From Planctomycetota bacterium (GTDB taxonomy: Bacteria > Planctomycetota > UBA8742 > UBA2392): a stretch of 64,000 nucleotides of DNA. Shown one piece after another: positions 17,211 to 25,802 of the stretch. The stretch's first letter is position 1; every line of letters begins with the position of its first letter. Under the pieces are notes generated by a model, which was not told the origin of the DNA, searched no databases, and saw only the letters and a list, made by a program, of their open reading frames with translations. The stretch covers positions 134,001-198,000 of the forward strand of contig JACKID010000004.1 in assembly GCA_020638675.1 (NCBI GenBank). Reading direction: 5' to 3'. A program made the position numbers and the translations under genes.

Positions 17211-20200
17211 CTAGAAGCCTTCTTCCTCTTCTTCCTTGGCGCCGTCGAGTTCTTCCTCGATGGTCTTGATGCGCGAGTTGTTCGGGTCCAGTGCCTTGGC
17301 TTCCTCAAGCGCCTTGCGGCACTTGTCGTCTTCTTCGGCCTGCAGCCATGTCGCCGCGATGTCGCACAGCGCGTCCACTTCCGCCTGCAGCGCCTCCTCG
17401 GGCGTGGCGCCGGTTGCGAGCCTGCGCACGAACTCGAAGCTGTCCACCGCGCCCTGCCAGTCCTTCAGCTTGCGCAGCGCGTAACCGCGGTAGTGGTGCA
17501 CCTTGGCGCTGAGAGGCGCGACGTTCACGGCCTGCAGCGCCATGTCGGCCATCTTTTCCCAGTTGCGCCCGGGGTCGTAGACGTTCTCGATCAGCCACAT
17601 GCGCACGTTCAGGTTGTTCTCGTCCACGCTGACCCACTTCTCGGCCGCCTTGATGGCGTTCTCGTTGTCGCGTGTCTGCTGGTAGATCTGGTACATGTAG
17701 GCGTACGGCTGCGCGCTTTCGGGGAAGGCACGCTGCGCCTCCTTCAGCCAGTGCAGGGTCATGTCGACGTTGCGGTCCTGCTGGGCGAACTGCGCCATCA
17801 TCAGGTACGTCTGGTAGTCCTCCAGCCCTCGGGCGATGGCGGTCTCGATCGCCTCGCGCATCTTCTTGGTGCGGTCGGCGCGGGGCAGGTCTTCATCGTT
17901 GCGCGCCAGCATGGCCACGCAGTACCAGTAGGTCGCGCCCCGCACGCCCATCACTGAGTCCGCACCCGCCTTGCGGGCCAGCCCCAGGAAGGTCTCGGCG
18001 TCAAAGCGCGAGCCCTGCTGCGTGTAGGCGAGCGCCAGCTGCACCAGGTCATCGGTGGTGGCCTCGCCGTCCTCATATTTGAAATACAGCTCGTCAGTGC
18101 GGCCCGGGCTGATCAGCGGAATCATCTTCAGGTGCGCGATGCGCTCATTGGCCACGTAGTCGCGGAACTGCTTGTCGAAGTCCTCGGGCTCCATGTTCAG
18201 GCAGGCGCGGAAGACTTCCTCGGGCGTCTTCTTGGCGCCGAACATCTCGATCATGCTGCGGATCTTGTTGAGCCCGCCGAGCTTCTTGTCGATGAACTCC
18301 ATCATCACGTTGCCGAGGTAGTAGGCGAACAGCACCTTGCTGCCGTCGTGGAACCACTCGTTGAACTTCTTCACGGACGGGATGTCGTCCTGGTGGTAGT
18401 GCATGAAAAGCTGGTCTTCCATGTGCCGCTCCCACTCGGGGCGGGTGCGCTTTTCTTCGTACACGCTGCAGCCTTCCGCCAGCCAGCGCGGGATCTGCCC
18501 GTTGCTGATCTGCAACTGCCAGACGTGGTCCATCTCGTGGCGCAGGGTGCTGGCCCAGTTGTAGCTGCCGGGCGGGCGCGCACTGGGTGAGTCCAGCGTC
18601 ACCAGGTGGCCGAAACACGCGCCAAGCGCGGGCAGTCCGGTGATGCCGACCGTGCGCACTTCAAAGTCTTCGTGCCGGTTGAAGGACTCAATCGTGATCG
18701 GTGTCTGTGGCTTGAAGTCGTACTTCTTCTCGAGCTCTTCCCAGATGTCGTTCAGGTGCTGCAGGTACAGGTCCACCATGATCGGCGCTTCGGACTTGTG
18801 CACCAGCAGGTTCCAGCGCCCGTCTTCGGTCTTCACGCGCTCGAAGTTCTTGAAGCTGTCGAGCAGCGTGAGGAAGTTGACGGTCTGCAGGTTGTTGCGG
18901 ATCGGGTCCTTGTCGAGCGCGATCTCGAGCGACTTCTGCCCAAGCTCATCGTCGCCGTAGTTCATCGCCGCCATGCCCTGGCCCTTGTAGGCGGTCCAGT
19001 GCTCGGGGTTGCATTCCAGCGCCTTCTTGTACAGCGGCAGGGCTTCCGTGTACCGGAAGCGATCGCTGAGCCCGTCGGCAACGATCTCATAGAAGCGCGC
19101 CGGCTTGGGGTTCACGGCGAGCATTGCCTGCTCGGCCTCGTTCCACAGGTCCTTCAGCCCCAGCGTCGCCGCGTGCAGCGCCTTTGCGCCCAGTGCTTCT
19201 TCGTTGCCCGGGTTGACCTTGAGCGCGCGCTCATAGTCCTTGCGGCCCAGGTCGTACTGGTCCGTGCCTATGAACTTGGCCGCGCGGAACGAGAGGATCT
19301 CCGGGCTGTCCGGGTTCAGCTTGACCGCCTCGTCAAGCTCTTTGAAGCCGGCCGTGCTGCGCCAGCGGAAGAAGTAGATCTGCGCCATGCGCAGGTGCAT
19401 CAGGGATGAGCCGCTGTTGTGCTTCAGGAACGGGCCGGCGTAGTTGACGTGGGCGCTGGAGTCGTGGTTCTGCTCGAGGTACAGCTGCGCCATCCAGAGG
19501 TTGGTGCGTTCGTGGTAGTTGTCCGCGACCAGCGCGTTGCCCCAGCATTCGTTCGCGTCATGCAGGCGGTTCAGCCAGTAGTAGGACTCGCCCGCGCTGC
19601 ACCATTCGTCTGCCAGCACCGGCTGGCGGCCCTTGGACTTGTCGATCTGCATCGCGCCGCCGCGCTCTTTCAGCACGACCGCGCGCACCTTGTTGTATTC
19701 GGCCTTGGCCTCTTCATAGAGACCCTTGGTGCGCAGCACGTTGCCCTTCAGCAGGTAGCCGTCGACGGCCGACACGGACGTCTCCGAGGCGATCAGCTTG
19801 TCGGCCAGCGTCTCTACAGCCGTGAGGTCCCCCACGATCAGTTGCAGGCGCGCGAGGCGTATCAGGGTGACGTCTTCGATCTTGTCGGACTGCTCGATGC
19901 ACTTGCTGAGCGTGCTGACGCCCAGCTTGTAGTCGCCGGTCTGGGCGTAGGTTTCGGCAAGACCGCGCGCGGCGGCCTGGTTGGCCGGGTCCTCCTTCAG
20001 CACCTTCTTGAAGCCCAGCTTGGCGGACTTGTACTGGCCTTTGTCGAGCGCCAGCTCAGCATCCGGCAGCCCGGCGTCCTCTTCCTCATCCACCTCGGCA
20101 AGAAGTTGCGCCCGGGCCAGGGCGCGCTGGCCGCTGTCAGCCACCCGCAGCACGGGGCTGGCCAAAGCGAGGGGAGAAAAGGCCGCAACCAGCAGCCCGG

Positions 20201-20216
20201 CAAGAAGATAGCGCAT
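17211..20216 (-). CDS. Large secreted TPR protein with gluzincin-type peptidase domain
   Basis: The product has 1001 residues. The ATG at 20216 opens a signal peptide (MRYLLAGLLVAAFSPLALAS) and has GGAG upstream. Residues about 50-430 are TPR repeats. Residues about 480-690 resemble a peptidase-MA/DUF1570-type domain with H560-E561-M-D-H564 in LRHEMDHVWQ and a nearby WLAEGCSVYEE that could supply the third ligand. More TPR repeats follow to the end, which is very acidic. It would act outside the cytoplasm, perhaps on cell-wall or surface proteins. A divergent promoter region shared with the gene at 20373 contains a TATAAT-like word at 20260-20265. Confidence 0.8.
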   Translation of the reverse strand: MRYLLAGLLVAAFSPLALASPVLRVADSGQRALARAQLLAEVDEEEDAGLPDAELALDKGQYKSAKLGFKKVLKEDPANQAAARGLAETYAQTGDYKLGVSTLSKCIEQSDKIEDVTLIRLARLQLIVGDLTAVETLADKLIASETSVSAVDGYLLKGNVLRTKGLYEEAKAEYNKVRAVVLKERGGAMQIDKSKGRQPVLADEWCSAGESYYWLNRLHDANECWGNALVADNYHERTNLWMAQLYLEQNHDSSAHVNYAGPFLKHNSGSSLMHLRMAQIYFFRWRSTAGFKELDEAVKLNPDSPEILSFRAAKFIGTDQYDLGRKDYERALKVNPGNEEALGAKALHAATLGLKDLWNEAEQAMLAVNPKPARFYEIVADGLSDRFRYTEALPLYKKALECNPEHWTAYKGQGMAAMNYGDDELGQKSLEIALDKDPIRNNLQTVNFLTLLDSFKNFERVKTEDGRWNLLVHKSEAPIMVDLYLQHLNDIWEELEKKYDFKPQTPITIESFNRHEDFEVRTVGITGLPALGACFGHLVTLDSPSARPPGSYNWASTLRHEMDHVWQLQISNGQIPRWLAEGCSVYEEKRTRPEWERHMEDQLFMHYHQDDIPSVKKFNEWFHDGSKVLFAYYLGNVMMEFIDKKLGGLNKIRSMIEMFGAKKTPEEVFRACLNMEPEDFDKQFRDYVANERIAHLKMIPLISPGRTDELYFKYEDGEATTDDLVQLALAYTQQGSRFDAETFLGLARKAGADSVMGVRGATYWYCVAMLARNDEDLPRADRTKKMREAIETAIARGLEDYQTYLMMAQFAQQDRNVDMTLHWLKEAQRAFPESAQPYAYMYQIYQQTRDNENAIKAAEKWVSVDENNLNVRMWLIENVYDPGRNWEKMADMALQAVNVAPLSAKVHHYRGYALRKLKDWQGAVDSFEFVRRLATGATPEEALQAEVDALCDIAATWLQAEEDDKCRKALEEAKALDPNNSRIKTIEEELDGAKEEEEEGF

Positions 20217-20372
20217 GACAGTCTCCAAAGGCTCCAAAGGCGCTTTGCAGCGCCTTCCTTATAATACGGTTAGAGCGTCAAAACCGTTCACGAAAACGTA
20301 GTCTGGGCCGATCCTGCAACTTGAGTCGCCTTCGTCGCAACAAACAGTGTCCGAAGTCCACAGGGGGATGCC

Positions 20373-22787
20373 ATGCGTTCGACGCTTCTCGCCGCCGTCG
20401 CGCTGCTGCTTTGCGTCGGCCCGCTGACCCACGTTGCCGTCACGGCCGAGGACGCCGTCTTCGTCAACAAGGAGTACGGGTTCCAGATCGACCGCCCCCA
20501 GGGCTGGACCTTCAGCGAGCCCAGCCCGCCCGAGACCACCAGCTACGCCATGAAGCTGGCCAAGGTGCAGGACAAGAAGGAAACCAGCATCACGGTCTAC
20601 GTGGTTCCTCGCAACGAGAAGATCAGCAATTCCCGCGAAGCCTCCGACGCGGCCGAGGCGAACTGGAAACAGAACGACAAGCTGTCCAACATCACGCGCG
20701 GCAAGGGCAAGCTGGCCGGCGAAGAGGCCCACTTCCTCAAGGGCGCCTACGACGCGGGGATGCGCTACACCATCCGCCAGCACTTTCTCGTGGCTGAAGA
20801 CTTCGTCTACATCCTGCAATCCCTCGCCCCGGAGAAGGAATTCGCAGCGGCCGACAAAGAGCTGACGCCGCTGCTGGAGAGCTTTGACTTCGTGCCGGTG
20901 GACAAGGACGCCGAGCGCCTGCGCGAAATCGCCGGGCACTGCGGCAGCGAGGTGAATTTCGCCACCAACTGGCCCGAGGCATCCCGCCGCGCCAGGGAAG
21001 AGAACAAGCTGGTACTGGTAGTCTTCGAGGTCTACCGCGGGCTGCTGACCTCACGCTTCACGCTGACGACGGTGTTCATGCACCCGGACGTGGTGGAGTT
21101 GGTCAACGAGCGCTTCGTGCCGATCTTCTGGGCCCCCGGCATGAACGCCCCATTCGAGGACCCGAAGGTGTTCGGGCTGGGGCCTGTCACGTTCGGCAGC
21201 GGGCTGATGGTCGCGACGCCCGACGGGCGGATCGTCGCGCAAGCCGTCACGGGCCACCCGTTCCACGTCTACGACATCTGCCGCGAGGCGCTGAAGCAGC
21301 ACTCCGATTCCAAGCCCGCCAGCCCGAACGACCCACTGGAGCGCATGCGCCGCGGCGAGCTGGAAGCCGCGGAAGAGCTGCTCGCGTCCGCGGAGAGCGG
21401 CCTGGAATGGAAGGTCCGCGCAGAGCTGCTGCGCAGGCTCCGCCGAGGCGACGACGCGCTGAGCGCGCTCGATGCCGCTGAAAAGAACGGCGCGCAGAAC
21501 ACCGATCTCATGAGGGCGCTGCTGTATCTCAACCTTGGTGAAAACGGCAAGGCCGCCAAACTGACGGCAAAGTCGAAAGACCCGGAAGGCATGTTCTACA
21601 ACTGCTGCGCGCGCGGCGCCGAGAAAGGCTACGCAGAGGTCGAGCAGGACCTGCGCAAGCTGGCGCTCGACCACCCCGAAAGCCGCTGGGGCTGGCTTGC
21701 GGCCTCCATCGTCGTGGAGGACCGCCTGCACGGCATGCTCGGCGTCTGGAAGTGGCCGAGTGCAGAGCAGTTCAAAGCATGGGACATGCCCGAGTACGCC
21801 CCGGGCGAGGACGCAACCGCCGCCCGCGACGATGCCATTGCGTTCCTGCTTGCGGCCCAGTCAGACGACGGGCGCTGGATCAACCCGCGCTCCGCTAACG
21901 GGCGCGTGTTTGACGTCGCGACGTCGGCCATCTGCGCGTCCAGCCTGCTCGCCCACCGCGACCGCGAGGGCGTGCAAGCCGCGTGCGAAAGGACGCTGGA
22001 GTACCTGCTGGCGCAGGAGCTGGTCGCCGATCCGACGGCGCTGTTCGATTACACGATCTGGGCGCAGATCTTCGCGCTGGACTACCTCGCCCGCTGCAAC
22101 GAGCTCGAGCTCGGCAACCGCCGCAAGAACAGCAAGGCGATGGAAGCCATCATCGCGGACATGAAGAAGCAGCAGTACCCCAGCGGCGGCTGGGGCTACT
22201 TCCACCACGAGTCGAGCCCCGACAACAGCATCGGCTTCGTCACCGCACCCGCGCTTCTTGCCCTCAAGCGCGCCGACCAGGCCGGGGCGAAGGTGCCGTC
22301 CAGCATGCTCGTGCGCGCGGCCGACGCGCTGGAATACCTGCAGAGTCCCAACGGCAGCTACGGCTACATGTGGATGAGCGGCAAGGTGGACCCCGCCAAG
22401 GAGGCGGAGTCTTCACTGCGCAGCCCGCTGTACGCGCTGGCACTCAGGCGCGTGGCACGGCTGGACGCACAAGGTGTACGCAAGTCGCTGGACATCTACC
22501 TCAAGCATCGCGAACACGTGATTGCTGAGCGCGGCAAGAGCGTCTGCCACACCGGCGCGGAGGGCACGGCGCCCTACTACCTGCTTTTCGGCTATCGCTT
22601 TGCGGCCGAGGCCTTGGATGAACTCCCGGCCGAGCAGCGCTCACGCTACGCCGAGGCGCTGCGGCACGACGTGCTCCAGTTCCGCAAAGCCGACGGCAGT
22701 TTCTGCGACTACCTGAGCGTCGGGCGCGAATACGGCGCGGCCATGGCGCTGGCGACGCTCGACCAATTGATGCCTCAAGGGGAATGA
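20373..22787 (+). CDS. Secreted thioredoxin-like / squalene-cyclase-repeat fusion
   Basis: The product has 804 residues. A signal peptide (MRSTLLAAVALLLCVGPLTHVAVTA) is followed by a beta-rich domain (about 30-180). Next is a thioredoxin-like domain (about 195-305: NKLVLVVFEVYRGLLTSRFT, FVPIFWAPGMN, GLMVATPDGRIV). No CxxC is present at the redox position, so it is unlikely to be a classical disulfide enzyme. TPR-like helices follow, and residues about 485-790 are alpha/alpha-barrel repeats like squalene-hopene cyclase and prenyltransferase beta subunits (AIAFLLAAQSDDGRWINPRS, KKQQYPSGGWGYFHHESSP, LEYLQSPNGSYGYMW). I do not see the DxDD acid motif, so cyclase activity is unlikely. A surface-protein role is inferred. 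Confidence 0.75.
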   Translation: MRSTLLAAVALLLCVGPLTHVAVTAEDAVFVNKEYGFQIDRPQGWTFSEPSPPETTSYAMKLAKVQDKKETSITVYVVPRNEKISNSREASDAAEANWKQNDKLSNITRGKGKLAGEEAHFLKGAYDAGMRYTIRQHFLVAEDFVYILQSLAPEKEFAAADKELTPLLESFDFVPVDKDAERLREIAGHCGSEVNFATNWPEASRRAREENKLVLVVFEVYRGLLTSRFTLTTVFMHPDVVELVNERFVPIFWAPGMNAPFEDPKVFGLGPVTFGSGLMVATPDGRIVAQAVTGHPFHVYDICREALKQHSDSKPASPNDPLERMRRGELEAAEELLASAESGLEWKVRAELLRRLRRGDDALSALDAAEKNGAQNTDLMRALLYLNLGENGKAAKLTAKSKDPEGMFYNCCARGAEKGYAEVEQDLRKLALDHPESRWGWLAASIVVEDRLHGMLGVWKWPSAEQFKAWDMPEYAPGEDATAARDDAIAFLLAAQSDDGRWINPRSANGRVFDVATSAICASSLLAHRDREGVQAACERTLEYLLAQELVADPTALFDYTIWAQIFALDYLARCNELELGNRRKNSKAMEAIIADMKKQQYPSGGWGYFHHESSPDNSIGFVTAPALLALKRADQAGAKVPSSMLVRAADALEYLQSPNGSYGYMWMSGKVDPAKEAESSLRSPLYALALRRVARLDAQGVRKSLDIYLKHREHVIAERGKSVCHTGAEGTAPYYLLFGYRFAAEALDELPAEQRSRYAEALRHDVLQFRKADGSFCDYLSVGREYGAAMALATLDQLMPQGE

Positions 22788-22817
22788 CCCACGCGGGATT
22801 CCCCATAGAATCACGAC

Positions 22818-24242
22818 ATGCCGACCGGCGAACTCGCCTACCTCTTCCGCCACGCGCTGGTACGCGACGCGGCGTATATGCTTCAGCCGCCGTCGGCGCG
22901 CGCGGCGCTTCACGCGCATGCCATCCCGGCCATGGAAGCCGCAATGGGCGGACGCCCGCCGCAGCCGGAACTCGACGCATGGGGCGTGCCGGTGCGCTCG
23001 GACCACCCGCTGTATGCCCTGGCGACCGACCTGGCGGACCACGCGCGCCTGGCGCAGGAATCGGGCGGCGGCGACAGCGGGCTGCATGCCGCCCGGCTTC
23101 ACTACCTTCGACTGGCGGGCCTGCATGCGGAGAGGCACTTCCGCCCACTGGAGGCGCTTGAGGCCTGGCGCCAGCTTTCCGAGATCTGTGAGCCCGCGGC
23201 CGCCCCCGAAGTACTGCGACGCGCCGGCGAGGCGGCCCAGCTTGCGGAGTTGCGCGAAGAGACATACGAGCTGCTGGGTCGCGCCATCGAAGCCGCGCTG
23301 GAGCTCGGCGACCTCAAGAACGCGTCGCTCGCAATCACGCTGCGGGCAACCCGGCACCGCCACGACGGACAGAACACGGAGGCCAGGGCCGACTACGAGC
23401 GTGGACTTGCCATACGCCGCGAACTCGGCGACCGCGGCGGCCAATGCTCATCCCTGACCAACCTCGGCAGCTTTCTGTATGAGACGGGCAACACGCCCGA
23501 GGCCGAGAAAGCCTTCAACGAGGCGCTTGAGATCGCGCTCGAAACCGGCAACGAGCGCGCAGAGGCCGCCGCGCTGGGGGGCCTTGCCAACCTCCTCATC
23601 GACAGAGGCGAAGGGGCGAGCGCCGAAGAGCTCCTCAAGCGCTCGCTTGATCTCCATCGCCGGGTCGGGAATCGCCGCTTCGTGGCTGTCTCCTTGGCCG
23701 GGCTGGGGAACCTGTACCTGTTCGCGTCGCGCTACGCCGAGGCGGAGGCAACCTATCGCGACGCGATCGATATCTATCGCGAAACCGGCAATCGCCGCTT
23801 TGAGGGAGTGACTCTGGGAAACCTCGCCATGGTCTACGAAAGCACGGAGCGCCTGGAGGATGCCGAGCGCTGCGCTCTGGAGGCGCTGGCCATCCACCGC
23901 GAGCTGGAGAACCGGCGCGGAATCGGCGTCGCAACCGGCGCCCTGGCCAGGCTGGCGGCCGCCCGCGGCGACACGGACGCGGCGGAGCGCGGCTACACCG
24001 AGGCGCTGCGGCTTCACCGCGAAGTCGGCAACCGGCACTTCGAAGCCTACGTGCTGTGCGAGCACGGGCGGCTCCTGCTGAACATGGGCCGCACAGAGGA
24101 AGCGCGCCGGGAGTGGCTGCTTGGCGAGGCCATGCTGGTTGAGCTGGGCGACGAAAACACCCGCACAGACGTGCGCCGCAAGATGCATGAGGATTGCGCC
24201 CGGCTGGGTCTCGAGCCCTTTGATACAACACACGCAGAGTAG
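22818..24242 (+). CDS. TPR protein resembling a detached STAND C-terminal half (first paralogue)
   Basis: The product has 474 residues. The first 30 residues (AYLFRHALVRDAAYMLQPPS then A-R-A-A-L-H) match the F-x-H-x-L-v-r-d-x-a-Y...R-x-x-L-H element that follows the NTPase domain in STAND-type regulators such as guanylate-cyclase/LuxR ATPases. No ATPase domain is encoded upstream. The rest is regular TPR repeats (about 150-460) with repeated LHRE.GNRR linkers. It is probably a cytoplasmic protein-interaction module. It starts 30 bases after the preceding gene and is followed 48 bases later by its paralogue. Confidence 0.75.
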   Translation: MPTGELAYLFRHALVRDAAYMLQPPSARAALHAHAIPAMEAAMGGRPPQPELDAWGVPVRSDHPLYALATDLADHARLAQESGGGDSGLHAARLHYLRLAGLHAERHFRPLEALEAWRQLSEICEPAAAPEVLRRAGEAAQLAELREETYELLGRAIEAALELGDLKNASLAITLRATRHRHDGQNTEARADYERGLAIRRELGDRGGQCSSLTNLGSFLYETGNTPEAEKAFNEALEIALETGNERAEAAALGGLANLLIDRGEGASAEELLKRSLDLHRRVGNRRFVAVSLAGLGNLYLFASRYAEAEATYRDAIDIYRETGNRRFEGVTLGNLAMVYESTERLEDAERCALEALAIHRELENRRGIGVATGALARLAAARGDTDAAERGYTEALRLHREVGNRHFEAYVLCEHGRLLLNMGRTEEARREWLLGEAMLVELGDENTRTDVRRKMHEDCARLGLEPFDTTHAE

Positions 24243-24290
24243 CACTGCCTATCGGCGTGACGCGCCGGTCAGCGGGCGTACAATCCCGCC

Positions 24291-25709
24291 ATGGACGCCG
24301 AGCGGGCCTACCTGTTTCGCCACACCGTCCTTCGCGACACGGCTTACGAGCTACAGTTGCCGACCGTCCGCGCGCGCCTGCACGCTCTGGTAGTGGACAG
24401 TTTTGAGGCGCTGAACGGTGGGCCGCCCCCACCTGTCAGCTTCAAGCTGGGCGAAGACCTGGAAGCGGAAGCGCACCCGCTTGACCCCCTCGCGGCGGAA
24501 CTCGCGGAACATGCGCTCAAAGGCCAGGTCCTCACCAGTAACCTACGCGAACTGCGAAGGCGCCAGGAGCATTACCTGCTGCGCGCGGTTTGGAACGCCG
24601 AGCGCTCGTACGACAACGCCGCCGCACTGGAGTTATGGAGCCGGCTGGCGGACATTGGTCGCCTTGATCGGGATGCGTCCCGCGAGGCCGCCTATCTGGG
24701 ACATGCATCAGCGGCCGCCGTGCTGGCCGGCAACCCGAACCTTGCGGAGCAACTGGCACGACGGGCAATCGACGCCGCGGGCGCAGACGCTTCGGTGTTG
24801 CTCCGTGGCGTGCTGATCGGACGCCTCGGGCGGGCAGAGCGCGAACTAGGACGGCCGGTCGATAGCATCGCCAACATGCGCGAGTCGGTGGCGCTGCTAG
24901 TCGAGGCCGGCGCCCACAAACTTGCGCTTGGCGTCGAGATGTCCATCGCCATCGCGTTGCGCGAAATCGGCGAAACGGGAGAAGCGGAGGCGATCAATGA
25001 CAAGATCGCGTCGGCTGCCCGAAAGGCCGGCGCGATGCGCCTTGTGGGCAACGCAATCGGAAACCAGGTCGGCGTCTACGTGCAGACCGGACGGGCACAG
25101 AGAGCACTGGAAGCCGCGCAGGAATCGCTCGTGATTCACCGCCAGATTGGAAATCGGAGGTCCGAAGGCATCACGCTGGGAAACCTGGCTTCGCTGCAAC
25201 GCGCGGCGGGAGATTACGAGGAAGCAGAGAAGTCTTTCGCCCTCGCCCTGGAGATCAATCGCGAAGTCGGAGACCGAAACTCGGAGGGCCGCGCGCTCGC
25301 CAACCTCGGCAACCTGCACGTAGCCCGCAACCGCCCAGAACAGGCCGAGAGCTGCTTCCGCCAGTCCATTGCCATCCTGCGCGAGCTGGGCATTCGCCGC
25401 GACGAAGCCGTCGCGCTCGGCAACTACGCAACGTTCCTGACTCACATCGGGCGTTTGAGCGAGGCCGAAAGTGCCTTCCTGCGGGCGCTCGATCTTCATC
25501 GCGCCGTCGGCAACAAGCGCCATGAGGGCGCGCACCGCATGGACTTTGCGGCCTGCCTGCTCGCCACCGGCCGACAGCCGGAAGCGGCCGCGGCATGGCG
25601 GCAAGGCGCCAACCAGATCCGCGAACTGGGCGACCCGGACCTGTTCGCGGAGAAGGCGGGCGAAATGCGCGCCTTCTGTGAGAAGGCCGGAGTTGAGCCT
25701 TTCGAGTAG
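24291..25709 (+). CDS. TPR protein resembling a detached STAND C-terminal half (second paralogue)
   Basis: The product has 472 residues and is a tandem paralogue of the previous gene: it also starts with A-Y-L-F-R-H-T-V-L-R-D-T-A-Y-E-L-Q and then TPR repeats with R.IGNRRSEGITLGNLA linkers. The two differ enough to be an old duplication. As before, the missing ATPase half is not encoded nearby; the upstream gene in the same direction is the paralogue. The role is inferred as a protein scaffold or sensor arm working with a partner elsewhere. Confidence 0.75.
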   Translation: MDAERAYLFRHTVLRDTAYELQLPTVRARLHALVVDSFEALNGGPPPPVSFKLGEDLEAEAHPLDPLAAELAEHALKGQVLTSNLRELRRRQEHYLLRAVWNAERSYDNAAALELWSRLADIGRLDRDASREAAYLGHASAAAVLAGNPNLAEQLARRAIDAAGADASVLLRGVLIGRLGRAERELGRPVDSIANMRESVALLVEAGAHKLALGVEMSIAIALREIGETGEAEAINDKIASAARKAGAMRLVGNAIGNQVGVYVQTGRAQRALEAAQESLVIHRQIGNRRSEGITLGNLASLQRAAGDYEEAEKSFALALEINREVGDRNSEGRALANLGNLHVARNRPEQAESCFRQSIAILRELGIRRDEAVALGNYATFLTHIGRLSEAESAFLRALDLHRAVGNKRHEGAHRMDFAACLLATGRQPEAAAAWRQGANQIRELGDPDLFAEKAGEMRAFCEKAGVEPFE

Positions 25710-25802
25710 CTGCCGATTGTCAGTCTCGCGTGGACAACTTGTGGGCTGGCGCTAAACTTCGCGTCCCCCGCATCACGAACAAACTTGCCATCGGAGACCG
25801 AG

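Noticed and set aside
20260..20265. TATAAT promoter for the gene at 20373
   Set aside because: No -35 word lies 16-18 bases upstream, and the site is over 100 bases from the start codon. It is mentioned with the neighbouring gene only.
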